Below are positions 1-7,485 of a stretch of 10,039 nucleotides of DNA, piece by piece. The first letter of the stretch is position 1; each line of letters starts with the position of its first letter. The notes under the pieces are model-generated. The model saw only the letters and a program-made list of their open reading frames with translations, had not been told where the DNA came from and did no database searches. Made by a program: the position numbers and the translations under genes. The DNA comes from JAJFTV01 sp964426355 (GTDB taxonomy: Bacteria; Chloroflexota; Anaerolineae; Anaerolineales; Anaerolineaceae), in contig CAYRRA010000163.1 of the NCBI GenBank assembly GCA_964426355.1, positions 1-10,039 of the forward strand. Direction: 5' to 3'.

Positions 1-789
1 CCTCAGCATCCTGGAAAGTTTGCTGAATAAATCACCTTTCTTCTGCAATTCATCAAAAGGAACCTCTTCACCCATCAACCGTCTTGCGATGTTCTGAAAG
101 GCTTTCCCAGCAAGCGATTTGACATCTCGTGCAATAGGTTGTCCGCGGTTGGTTCCGACCATTACCGCTTCATCTTCCGGCACCAAACCAATCAGTTCAA
201 TTGCCAAAAGGTCCAACACATCTTCTGCAGCAAGCATATCCCCACGTTTAACCATCTCCGGATTTACACGATTGAGTATCAACCTTGCAGGTCCCTTTTC
301 TTCTGCCTCAACCAGACCGATGATGCGATCTGCATCCCGAACTGCGGATACCTCAGGATTGGTTACAACCAAAACCATGTCAGCAGGGGAAATTGCGTTT
401 CGAAAGCCTCGCTCAATTCCGGCGGGTGAATCGATAAATATCCAATCATAATCCGGTTTCAATTCTTCACAAAGGCGAACCATATCGCTTGGTGAAACCG
501 CTGTTTTATCGCGCGTCTGCGCAGCAGGGATCAAATATAATTCTGGCAAATGCTTGTCCCGGATCATCGCTTGCTTAACCCGGCAACGTCCTTCCACCAC
601 ATCCACCAGGTCGTAAACAATCCGATTTTCCAAACCCATCACCACATCCAGGTTCCGTAAACCAATATCGCCATCAATGCAGACAACTTTTTGATTCCGT
701 TCAGCCAGAGAAACGGCAACATTGGCGGTAGTAGTGGTTTTTCCCACGCCACCTTTTCCAGAAGATATTGTTACAACTTTGGCAGTCAT
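1..789 (-). CDS. minD: Septum site-determining ATPase MinD (3' end beyond the window)
   Basis: Translating the minus strand from the ATG at 787-789 gives 263 codons that stay open to base 1, so the stop and probably only a few residues are missing. MinD is a membrane-cycling ATPase that recruits MinC and so blocks FtsZ ring assembly away from midcell. The start reads MTAKVVTISSGKGGVGKTTT, which contains the deviant Walker A motif GKGGVGKT of the MinD/ParA family (residues 11-18). CIDGDIGLRNLDVVMGLENR (about 38-57) is the typical MinD A' region, and DWIFIDSPAG (about 114-123) is Walker B. The last visible residues, DLFSKLSRMLR, look like the amphipathic C-terminal membrane-targeting helix. A strong AGGAGG lies only 3 nt before the ATG. 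minC ends 19 bp upstream, so the two are surely cotranscribed. Family members are usually about 265-270 residues. The identification is secure. Confidence 0.96.
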   Translation of the reverse strand, partial: MTAKVVTISSGKGGVGKTTTTANVAVSLAERNQKVVCIDGDIGLRNLDVVMGLENRIVYDLVDVVEGRCRVKQAMIRDKHLPELYLIPAAQTRDKTAVSPSDMVRLCEELKPDYDWIFIDSPAGIERGFRNAISPADMVLVVTNPEVSAVRDADRIIGLVEAEEKGPARLILNRVNPEMVKRGDMLAAEDVLDLLAIELIGLVPEDEAVMVGTNRGQPIARDVKSLAGKAFQNIARRLMGEEVPFDELQKKGDLFSKLSRMLR

Positions 790-808
790 TTTCCTCCTAA
801 AATTCTAG

Positions 809-1486
809 TTATTTCCAGGGTTTCGCTATCAGTTGTCCTTGTTGGATAGAGACAACCTCAGGTTGAGGTTTCCCTTTTTTTCCTGGTGCCACGGACACAA
901 CTGAAGCGATGCGTATCTGTGTCGGGCTCAGGTCAAGCGCACAAATGATTGCATCCTCATCTCCTTCAGCGCCGGCATGAACAACGCCGCGTAATCTTCC
1001 CCAAACAATCACGCTTCCACCGGCAATGATCTCAGCGCCAGGGTTTAAATCGCCCACTAAAACAACATGCCCATGATGCACCACGCGATACCCAGAACGC
1101 AACGTACGCCTCACAAAAATAGCGTCATCACCGGATAACTGCGTGTCAAATGGGATACTTTTAGCCTCAGAACTCTGCTGAGGTAGTTTGGTTTCCAATC
1201 CAAGATTCCTGGCAGAGTCTCTCGTATGATCATCTGTGGTGTACAAAGCCCACAGAATTATATTGAAGTCAGAAAGTTGATCTCTCAGTGAGCTGATTTC
1301 AGAAACGGTCATCTGCCGGGCTCCAACATCAACAGCTACTTTCGCCCCCTTGAAGAAGGATACCCGTTCCCGGATATGTTCAATGATACCCTGCAAGACC
1401 AGTTGCCAATCCCCCTCACGAATGGAGATTAACAGACCATCGCGCTGTCCCTTAATCTGAAACAAGGTTTGTTCCTGAATAGTCAT
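809..1486 (-). CDS. minC: Septum site-determining protein MinC
   Basis: MinC is the FtsZ-polymerisation inhibitor of the Min system; MinD brings it to the membrane. The 225-residue length is normal. The N-terminal domain (about 1-100) is poorly conserved, as usual for the family. The C-terminal right-handed beta-helix domain (about 122-193) is unmistakable: FVRRTLRSG, VVLVGDLNPGAEI (142-154), GRLRGVVHAGAEGD (163-176) and LSPTQIRIA (186-194). The MinD-contact motif written RSGQ in studied MinCs reads RSGY here (130-133). A further 30 or so residues follow, containing the basic stretch PGKKGKP. The ATG at 1484-1486 lies 17 bp after the PBP2 stop, with only a weak AAAGG as ribosome site, so expression probably depends on readthrough from the mre genes. 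Confidence 0.95.
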   Translation of the reverse strand: MTIQEQTLFQIKGQRDGLLISIREGDWQLVLQGIIEHIRERVSFFKGAKVAVDVGARQMTVSEISSLRDQLSDFNIILWALYTTDDHTRDSARNLGLETKLPQQSSEAKSIPFDTQLSGDDAIFVRRTLRSGYRVVHHGHVVLVGDLNPGAEIIAGGSVIVWGRLRGVVHAGAEGDEDAIICALDLSPTQIRIASVVSVAPGKKGKPQPEVVSIQQGQLIAKPWK

Positions 1487-1503
1487 CGATTTGCCTTTAT
1501 CAG

Positions 1504-3573
1504 TTATTGAACACCGGAAGCCGTATCCACCGCTTTGAGTTCAAAATATGCTTCAAGCACCTGTCGAACAATCGGTGCTGCCACTGAAGACCCTTCTTTT
1601 CCGTTGTAAACAAAAGCAATGACCGCAATTTCTGGATCATCATAAGGTGCATACCCAACATACCAGGCATGTGCGGGCCAATTGCCTGGTTGGCAAATCC
1701 CTTTTGCCTGTGCAACATTATCACAGTACTCAGCAGTTCCTGTTTTTCCAGCAGAAGGAATTGCCATGCCTCTGAACTGCTTATCTGCTGTTCCACCTTC
1801 TTCAACCACCATTCGCATACCGGTTTGTGCCAATTCAATTACCCAGGGCTCTACCACTTTATATTCGCCGGTTGCATAGTAGTTCTCATCATAAATTTCA
1901 ATCACGGGTTCTTGGGTAATATCCCGTACCAATACCGGCTCAAAAGGTTGAATCACATTTCCTTCCGCATCCTGTATCTCCTTGAGCAGGGTTGGTTTCA
2001 TATACTTGCCATCATTTGCAATGGTAGCAATTGAAACCAGCACCTGCAGGGGGGTCGCCAAAACATACCCTTGCCCCATAGAAGCAATATAGGTATCGCC
2101 CGTTGCCCAGTTCTCGCCGATATTGATTCGTTTCCAATCAGGGTCGGGAACCAATCCTGGTTGTTCGCCGGGTAATTCAATGCCAGTGATCTCTCCATAT
2201 CCTATCGCACGGGCATATTCCGCCATCCGCCATACATTCAAACCAACAGGGACCTCATCTTTATATCCGCCTGAGATTTTGTAAAAATACACATCACAGG
2301 ATAAAGCGATTGCATGAAGGAAGTCTACATCGCCATGACCATAATCGTCCCAACATACATATTCTCGCGGTGTTCCCGGATCATTGGGGGAATATTGCTG
2401 CTGAATGACGATTTTCCCTGGATCATTGATAGTATCATCCGGTCCCATGACGCCCTCATTTAAAACCCCCAAGGCGGCAGCCAGCTTATAGACAGAGCCT
2501 GGTGGGTGTTCTGCTGAAATCGCATGGTTAAACAACGGTCGATTCGGATCACTGATCAACTGCTCATAATAATAAGCTGGGATCATCCGCGCCATACGGT
2601 TATTTTCGTACGTAGGATAAGAAACCAAAGCTAAAATCTCACCTGTACGAGGGTCCATCGCAATAACAACTCCGTTTGCAGATAGTATCTCGTTCAGGTA
2701 GTCATTCCAATCGGTGATATTTTTTATCAAAGCGGTCTTTGCTGCCATTTGCAACCGGGTATCAATGGTCAGAACAATATTCTGACCCGGTACAGGCTCA
2801 ATAGGTGTTTCCAAATCACGCATCACCTGACCAGCGACATCTACCTCTACTACCCTTTTCCCATTAATACCTGACAATTCTTCATTAAACCAGGCTTCGA
2901 TGCCGGCATAACCGTACTTGTCCCTATCCGCGACAAAACCTTGTTCCGCCAATCGCTTCGCCAAAGCAGCAGGGATTGGACCCAGAAAACCAATGATTTC
3001 TGAAGTCACCCAACCCGTGGGGTATTCTCGCACCGGTTCAATTTCGACCCCTGTTCCGAGCCAATCATATGCCTTTTCCATCACAATCATCGCTATTTGT
3101 TCAGGTACATCGCACTTTACTTGAACCGGATCGTAAGGTGCAAGGGAAGCGGCAATGTAAACAATCTCAGTGAGTCCCATTTCAGTATTACATGGTTTAA
3201 ACAATCTCACAGTTTCATCTGTTATTTCACCATTGCTTACAGGAACACCAATAATTTCAGATAATTCACGATATATCTGCTGAACTGCCCCCTCATCTGC
3301 AGGCAAGTAGGCTGGGGTAATGGTCACATTGTAAGAAGGTACGTTTCTCGCTAATACGTACCCATTACGATCATAAATATTTCCCCGCTTAGTCTGAACG
3401 CTGATTTCTGAAATGCGGTTTTCTTCTGCCTTTGCAAGATATGCTTCACCCTCAATAATCTGCAAAGTAAAAAGTTTAAAAACATAATATCCAAAAACGG
3501 CAACTATCAAAGCGTAAAGCAAATATAGACGCCATTTTTCGACATATTCCTGTGGCGCTGGATGCCCATTCAT
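1504..3573 (-). CDS. mrdA: Penicillin-binding protein 2, rod-shape peptidoglycan transpeptidase
   Basis: This is a class B PBP of 689 residues, which crosslinks peptidoglycan during side-wall elongation with MreBCD and, normally, RodA. A cytoplasmic tail is followed by one membrane anchor (about 15-37). The pedestal motif RGNIYDRNG (63-71) leads into the dimerisation domain. The transpeptidase domain has the three active-site motifs: S360-V-Y-K363 with the acylated serine in PPGSVYK, S425-C-D427, and K610-T-G612 in AGKTGTAEY. SxD in place of SxN is usual for PBP2-type enzymes and separates it from FtsI-type PBPs. The chosen ATG (3571-3573) overlaps the mreD stop as ATGA and has GGAG at 3582-3585, which fits translational coupling. 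The protein is somewhat longer than the E. coli enzyme (about 630 residues), partly through loops around 540-585. The position between mreD and minC supports the elongasome assignment. Confidence 0.95.
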   Translation of the reverse strand: MNGHPAPQEYVEKWRLYLLYALIVAVFGYYVFKLFTLQIIEGEAYLAKAEENRISEISVQTKRGNIYDRNGYVLARNVPSYNVTITPAYLPADEGAVQQIYRELSEIIGVPVSNGEITDETVRLFKPCNTEMGLTEIVYIAASLAPYDPVQVKCDVPEQIAMIVMEKAYDWLGTGVEIEPVREYPTGWVTSEIIGFLGPIPAALAKRLAEQGFVADRDKYGYAGIEAWFNEELSGINGKRVVEVDVAGQVMRDLETPIEPVPGQNIVLTIDTRLQMAAKTALIKNITDWNDYLNEILSANGVVIAMDPRTGEILALVSYPTYENNRMARMIPAYYYEQLISDPNRPLFNHAISAEHPPGSVYKLAAALGVLNEGVMGPDDTINDPGKIVIQQQYSPNDPGTPREYVCWDDYGHGDVDFLHAIALSCDVYFYKISGGYKDEVPVGLNVWRMAEYARAIGYGEITGIELPGEQPGLVPDPDWKRINIGENWATGDTYIASMGQGYVLATPLQVLVSIATIANDGKYMKPTLLKEIQDAEGNVIQPFEPVLVRDITQEPVIEIYDENYYATGEYKVVEPWVIELAQTGMRMVVEEGGTADKQFRGMAIPSAGKTGTAEYCDNVAQAKGICQPGNWPAHAWYVGYAPYDDPEIAVIAFVYNGKEGSSVAAPIVRQVLEAYFELKAVDTASGVQ

Positions 3574-4070
3574 TCTTCAATCTCCGAGGGATATACCCAA
3601 TTGACAAGATCACTCATTAGCAAATATACCGGTAAAGCTAAAACCAGGTTGAGTAAGGTACTGGGTAATATCACCAAATTAATACTTTCCATCCATTCTA
3701 ACCTTGTTCCCAAAAATTGTAAAATTCCCAAAGAAAAAAAATGTACAAGAATCGTTCCAATAGTGGTCACAAAAAACATCGCTAGCACAGGAATCTGCCA
3801 GATACGCCTCTTAATGATATGTGCCATCAATGCTGCGCCCAGATACCCCAACAGGTAAGTAAAGAAAGGCATCGCAGTCACAAGAGAGATCATCGCACCA
3901 CCAACAACTGCCCAAATCCATCCGTTTTTCACCTTTTCCTGTAATGCCCAGCCAATGATTGCCAGGAGAACCACATCAGCGCTACCAAAAAGAATCTGCA
4001 AATTACTGAAAACCGCAATTTGAAGCATTACCAATATTCCGAGAACAGGGATAGAAATCAGCGCTTCCAC
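3570..4070 (-). CDS. mreD: Rod shape-determining membrane protein MreD
   Basis: This 166-residue, very hydrophobic protein has about five to six membrane segments (roughly 5-27, 31-42, 50-66, 69-86, 93-118, 130-153) and a short acidic tail, PSEIEE. MreD is a polytopic membrane partner of MreC in the elongasome. Its sequence is weakly conserved, so the call rests on length, topology and its fixed place between mreC and PBP2. The start is GTG at 4068-4070, 5 bp after the mreC stop, with no recognisable Shine-Dalgarno; translation probably reinitiates from mreC. A later ATG (residue 15) would cut into the first membrane segment and is less likely. The stop overlaps the PBP2 start by 4 bp. Confidence 0.88.
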   Translation of the reverse strand: MEALISIPVLGILVMLQIAVFSNLQILFGSADVVLLAIIGWALQEKVKNGWIWAVVGGAMISLVTAMPFFTYLLGYLGAALMAHIIKRRIWQIPVLAMFFVTTIGTILVHFFSLGILQFLGTRLEWMESINLVILPSTLLNLVLALPVYLLMSDLVNWVYPSEIEE

Positions 4071-4075
4071 GTTTA

Positions 4076-4918
4076 TTATTGAACCGGTGTAGGAATAAGC
4101 GGAGAAATGTCAACTGGGCGAAAATTGGTAATCACCAATACCGCTCTCAGTGTTGAGAAATCAACTGCTGGCTGAATTGTGGCAGTTTGAAAAAGCTCGT
4201 CAGGCAGTTTTCGCACAGACACGACCTGCCCCACCAAAATATCGGTTGGATAAGTTCCCCCCAAACCAGAAGTCAGCACCAACTCTCCAGGAACCACTTC
4301 TGCATCCTGAGGTATCAACTTTACGGTCAAGTCGCCGGTTAACGAACCGACCAATTGTGCTTCCTCACCGGAGTTTTGTAAACGTACATTAACCGCCGAA
4401 TCGGGGCTGGTGATCAGTTGAACCCTGGCAGCGCCTGCTGTAACTGCATCAACCCTGCCTACCAAGCCCTGCTGTGTCACAATCGGCATCCCATGTCGAA
4501 GACCATAATCTGAACCATGATCAATAATGACATAATGCAAAAATGGGCTTGGATCTCTGCCTATAATCGATCCGGCAATATAAACATTTTCCGGCTGTGA
4601 ACGGGCAAACTCCAATAGAGCGTATAACACTTCTGCTTCCTGAAGTTGCTGCTGAAGTTCAATGGTCTGTTTTTGCAAATTGGAAATTTCGTCTTCCAGT
4701 TCAGCATTTCGTTGTCGAAGCGATGCCACATCACGCGGCACCGTTAGAAATTCATACACTGCAAGGTAACGGCTGGATATCCACGCCTGAATGGAAATCA
4801 GTGGTTCCATTGCGGTTTGAAACGTGGAATTAAGGTATCCGCTTAATGCAAGGAGCAGGATGCCAACAATTATTAGAAGAATAACTGCCAATCTCCATTG
4901 GCTGTGAATAACCTTCAT
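4076..4918 (-). CDS. mreC: Rod shape-determining protein MreC
   Basis: MreC is a bitopic periplasmic or extracytoplasmic scaffold that links MreB filaments to PBP2. In this 280-residue protein a short cytoplasmic start is followed by one membrane helix (about 9-29). A coiled coil runs from about 62 to 100 (SLRQRNAELEDEISNLQKQ and onward). Then comes the beta-rich domain with the family signatures IIGRDPSPF (118-126), DHGSDYGLRHGMPIVTQQGL (133-152) and ARVQLITSPDSAVNV (164-178), and the late motif GELVLTSGLGGTYP (211-224). It ends in a proline-containing tail. The ATG at 4916-4918 has no Shine-Dalgarno. Instead a TATAAT lies 8 nt upstream, which raises the possibility of a nearly leaderless transcript in addition to readthrough from mreB, 44 bp upstream. 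Confidence 0.94.
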   Translation of the reverse strand: MKVIHSQWRLAVILLIIVGILLLALSGYLNSTFQTAMEPLISIQAWISSRYLAVYEFLTVPRDVASLRQRNAELEDEISNLQKQTIELQQQLQEAEVLYALLEFARSQPENVYIAGSIIGRDPSPFLHYVIIDHGSDYGLRHGMPIVTQQGLVGRVDAVTAGAARVQLITSPDSAVNVRLQNSGEEAQLVGSLTGDLTVKLIPQDAEVVPGELVLTSGLGGTYPTDILVGQVVSVRKLPDELFQTATIQPAVDFSTLRAVLVITNFRPVDISPLIPTPVQ

Positions 4919-4926
4919 ACTATGTG

Positions 4927-4955
4927 ATTATACCCGCAAGGGAAGCCGGAAAGCA
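4927..4955 (-). promoter_or_regulatory. Possible internal promoter for mreC (leaderless)
   Basis: On the minus strand a perfect TATAAT (4927-4932) sits in the 44-bp mreB-mreC gap, and the mreC ATG starts 8 nt further on. A start of transcription 6-8 nt after the -10 would fall on or next to the ATG, which lacks a Shine-Dalgarno. The hexamer 17 bp upstream (4950-4955) reads TGCTTT, a poor -35, so chance is a real alternative. Confidence 0.25.
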
Positions 4956-4962
4956 GAAATAT

Positions 4963-6027
4963 TTAAACCTTGGTAGCCTGGCGCTCCATATCATCCAAAA
5001 ATTTCCGATACTTTTCCATATCTTCTAGCACCATCCCCGCCCCCCGAGCGACGCAGGTCATTGGGTCATCTGCCAGCCACACTCGTAAGTTAAGTTCTTC
5101 GGTCAGCCTTTCAATCAAAGCCTGTAATTGTGCCCCTCCCCCAGCCAGGGTAATACCGACCTCAATTAAATCAGATACAATCTCAGGGGGAGCTTCATCC
5201 AGGGCGTCTTTCACAGTATCAATGATCACCTGCACAGATCCGGCAATAGCTTCGCGAATCTCCACAGAAGATATCTCAATCGTTTCAGGTAAACCGGTTA
5301 CCAGATTTCTTCCGCGAATGGTCATGGTTTTTTCAGTTTGAAGCGGATAAGCTGATCCAATTGTGATTTTTACCTGTTCAGCCATTCTCTCGCCGATAAA
5401 AAGATTGTACTTGTTTCGGATATAGGTGATGATATCTTGATCCATCTCATCACCAGCAACCCGTAACGAGCGGGAAACGACAATCCCGCCCATCGAGAGG
5501 ATGGCAACCTCTGTGGTTCCTCCGCCGATGTCAATCACCATCGACCCGCGGATATCAGCAACAGACAAACCAGCTCCCAGTGCGGCTGCGCGTGGTTCTT
5601 CAATCAAATAAATCTCTCTCGCGCCAGCCGCCATAGCTGCATCAAAAACGGCACGTTTTTCCACCTCAGTTGCACCTGACGGAATTCCCACCACAACGCG
5701 CGGTCTGGGCATTGGCACAATACTTTGCTGATGTGCCCTACCGATGAAATACCCTAACATTGCTTGCGTAATTTCAAACTCAGAAATTACACCGTCACGC
5801 AATGGTCGCACGGCAATTACATTCGCGGGTGTTCGACCAACCATTTCTTTTGCTTGAGCGCCAATTGCAATGGGGCGACGCGTGCGCTTATCAATTGCCA
5901 CATAAGATGGCTCATTGATGACTATGCCTTTCCCTCGCACATTTACGAGTGTATTCGCTGTTCCCAGGTCAATCCCGATATCCAGCGAGAATAAACCCAA
6001 CAACCAATTCAAGGGATTAAAGCCCAA
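4963..6027 (-). CDS. mreB: Rod shape-determining actin homologue MreB
   Basis: MreB is the bacterial actin that forms membrane-bound filaments organising lateral wall synthesis. The 354-residue protein has the actin-fold nucleotide motifs: phosphate-1 DIGIDLGTANT (16-26), EEPRAAALGAG (143-153), phosphate-2 VIDIGGGTTEVA (164-175) and the adenosine motif GITLAGGGAQL (291-301). The N-terminal stretch NPLNWLLGLFS (4-14) has the character of a membrane-binding amphipathic helix. The start is TTG at 6025-6027, chosen because AGGAGA stands 5-6 nt upstream, a stop closes the frame four codons upstream, and no ATG or GTG precedes the first motif. It is the first gene of the mre-PBP2-min operon and is divergent from the tRNA-Gly gene. 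Length is slightly above the usual 330-350 owing to both ends. Confidence 0.97.
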   Translation of the reverse strand: MGFNPLNWLLGLFSLDIGIDLGTANTLVNVRGKGIVINEPSYVAIDKRTRRPIAIGAQAKEMVGRTPANVIAVRPLRDGVISEFEITQAMLGYFIGRAHQQSIVPMPRPRVVVGIPSGATEVEKRAVFDAAMAAGAREIYLIEEPRAAALGAGLSVADIRGSMVIDIGGGTTEVAILSMGGIVVSRSLRVAGDEMDQDIITYIRNKYNLFIGERMAEQVKITIGSAYPLQTEKTMTIRGRNLVTGLPETIEISSVEIREAIAGSVQVIIDTVKDALDEAPPEIVSDLIEVGITLAGGGAQLQALIERLTEELNLRVWLADDPMTCVARGAGMVLEDMEKYRKFLDDMERQATKV

Positions 6028-6075
6028 AGTGTTCTCCTAAAAAATAGAATGACTGCCCCTTACAAAGATTGAAGA

Positions 6076-6104
6076 ATTATACTATATCCCTTAATCAGAT
6101 AAAA
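6076..6104 (-). promoter_or_regulatory. Candidate promoter of the mreB operon
   Basis: On the minus strand TATAAT (6076-6081) lies about 49 bp before the mreB start codon. The hexamer 17 bp upstream (6099-6104) is TTTTAT, which matches the consensus only weakly. The surrounding DNA is AT-rich, so a -10 match could occur by chance. Its place in the only sizeable gap before the operon makes it the best candidate. A leader of about 40 nt would carry the AGGAGA ribosome site. Confidence 0.4.
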
Positions 6105-6177
6105 CAATAAAATGAAAAATCCGCAAGTATTGTTTTTTGGTAGAAAACTTATTCGACGGGAAAACTGTTAAGAAAAC

Positions 6178-6206
6178 TTGACATTCATGAACCTCGCCGC
6201 TATAAT
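6178..6206 (+). promoter_or_regulatory. Consensus housekeeping promoter of tRNA-Gly
   Basis: TTGACA (6178-6183), a 17-bp spacer and TATAAT (6201-6206) match the primary-sigma consensus exactly at both boxes and in spacing. The tRNA begins 15 nt after the -10 box, leaving a 5' leader of only about 8-9 nt. Such strong promoters are usual for stable RNA genes. The boxes lie between divergent genes, so the control regions of mreB and the tRNA are adjacent. Confidence 0.88.
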
Positions 6207-6221
6207 CACCCTTGTTCAGAA

Positions 6222-6294
6222 GCGGGTGTCGCCAAGTGGTAAGGCAGTACCTTCCCAAGGTACCATTCCGTGGGTTCGAATCCCATCACCCGCT
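6222..6294 (+). tRNA. tRNA-Gly (anticodon CCC)
   Basis: The 73-nt cloverleaf folds by hand. The acceptor stem is GCGGGTG/CACCCGC (6222-6228 with 6287-6293) plus discriminator T. The D arm has a GCC/GGC stem and the AAGTGGTAA loop. The anticodon arm is GTACC-TTCCCAA-GGTAC, giving anticodon CCC, which reads glycine codon GGG. The T arm is GTGGG-TTCGAAT-CCCAT, closed by a G-T wobble. The variable region counts as six nucleotides (CATTCC), slightly above the usual four or five. CCA is not encoded, so CCA-adding enzyme must finish the 3' end. A run of six T (6296-6301) follows directly and could end transcription, although there is no separate hairpin. Confidence 0.95.
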
Positions 6295-6350
6295 CTTTTT
6301 TATTAACTCTTTCTGATCCCAAACACACGTCTTTTCTGTTTCGACTCAAT

Positions 6351-7472
6351 TTATAACTGACCCGTCTGGTTTTTTCCAGAGACAGTATCTTCTTGATGCC
6401 CGGCAGCCTTCCATTTTGCCTCTATACTCTGTCTCAAAACATCAACTGAGGGAAAACTACCCACTGCCCCATTTTCATCTACCGGGATGCTTTCCATTAT
6501 CCATAAGAATTGTTCCAACCGTAAACGGAAAAAATTCTGTGGTCGTGGATGCCCAAACTGAGGTTTGTAATCACATTTCCACGCATCGTAATACTTACAA
6601 ATCAATGGTCTTCCTGGCAAATCAAAAAGGACACACCGATGATCCGCATCCAGGTAACGGCATTGGGTTTTTACAACCAGTGACCACCCGCCTTCGCCCA
6701 CACCTAATTCAACACCAGGAAACCCCAGGCAGAAGCGAAAATAGTCAAGATTTGAAATGTGCTGTGGAACCGATTGTGGGAAAACCAGCGTTTTACAACA
6801 ATAGGCTTCACACCCAGTACACGGTTCTTCATTCGCTTCAAACCATTTCCTTTGATAATCTGGCTGGGGAAGAGCGGCTTCAGAAGCAAATATTTGTTGT
6901 TCCCACTCTGAAAAAGCCCGATCCGACAAATTGTATTCCTCAAATACCCGTGCCTGGTCATCATAGGCTTCCATCATCGCGATTAGATCATCCCATTCTG
7001 GTACAGCAACAATCTGCCGCTGCTCATTAAACTCAATAAATGGCAACAAATACTGCATACGATCGTAATCGATCCGTATGAATTCTTCCCGCTGCCCTAC
7101 TATGAATACCTTTTTATACCAGCAGTTATAAGGATTATAGTGCTGACAAATGCGCGGCTGGTCATTTGTTGCATGAACTTTACATTTAAATGTTTGCCTA
7201 TCTAGAAAACGGCAAGGGTAGGTGTAATAACTGCTCCATTCGCCTGACGCAGAAACTCCCAGTTCGATGTTGTTGAAGTTAAGCAAATACAGGGCGTGAT
7301 CCAGTTCCATCAGGTTGGAAATCTTAAAATTATTCAATGGAAGATGCGTGCAACAAGGCGTCGTTTCACAATTCATACATGGAGATTCAAGTGCTTCAAG
7401 GATACCCAACGTTTTACTTGTGGTTGAATTGACAAGACTCTCTACAATGCTGTTCCAGGGTGTTCTATTCAT
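6351..7472 (-). CDS. Tandem YkgJ-like cysteine-cluster protein, putative metal-binding
   Basis: This 373-residue soluble protein consists of two homologous cysteine-rich halves. Half one has C32, C35, C40, C41, C87, C97, C109 and C117; half two has C218, C221, C225, C226, C271, C280, C292 and C300. Beyond the cysteines both share PCxxCE, ELGV, CRFLD/CRYLD, P-x-ICxxY, and a late F-x-R-[IL] followed by an aromatic-rich helix. The early CxxC..CC and later cysteines match the YkgJ / 'zinc- or iron-chelating' cysteine-cluster family, whose biochemical role is largely unknown. A metal centre in each half is inferred, not shown. The C-terminal 40 residues are polar and probably disordered. The gene starts 13 bp after the stop of the preceding gene with only a weak ribosome site, so it belongs to the same transcript. 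No signal peptide or membrane segment is seen. Confidence 0.8.
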   Translation of the reverse strand: MNRTPWNSIVESLVNSTTSKTLGILEALESPCMNCETTPCCTHLPLNNFKISNLMELDHALYLLNFNNIELGVSASGEWSSYYTYPCRFLDRQTFKCKVHATNDQPRICQHYNPYNCWYKKVFIVGQREEFIRIDYDRMQYLLPFIEFNEQRQIVAVPEWDDLIAMMEAYDDQARVFEEYNLSDRAFSEWEQQIFASEAALPQPDYQRKWFEANEEPCTGCEAYCCKTLVFPQSVPQHISNLDYFRFCLGFPGVELGVGEGGWSLVVKTQCRYLDADHRCVLFDLPGRPLICKYYDAWKCDYKPQFGHPRPQNFFRLRLEQFLWIMESIPVDENGAVGSFPSVDVLRQSIEAKWKAAGHQEDTVSGKNQTGQL

Positions 7473-7485
7473 ATTTCTGGCAGGC

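Noticed and set aside
2280..2310. SxD (SCD) instead of SxN in the PBP2 active site as a possible defect
   Set aside because: SxD is the normal form of this motif in PBP2-type transpeptidases, so it supports the identification and is not an oddity.
6222..6294. Attachment-site repeat of the tRNA 3' end elsewhere in the window
   Set aside because: I searched by eye for the TTCGAATCCC block and found no second copy, so there is no direct evidence of an integrated element.
6295..6350. Terminator between tRNA-Gly and the convergent cassette
   Set aside because: There is a T run after the tRNA, but I find no convincing hairpin for either strand. Only the T run is mentioned with the tRNA.
6416..7030. 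A 204-codon plus-strand open frame opposite the cysteine-cluster gene
   Set aside because: It has no recognisable motif and no ribosome site. It lies wholly antisense to a gene with sixteen paired conserved cysteines, so it is a shadow.
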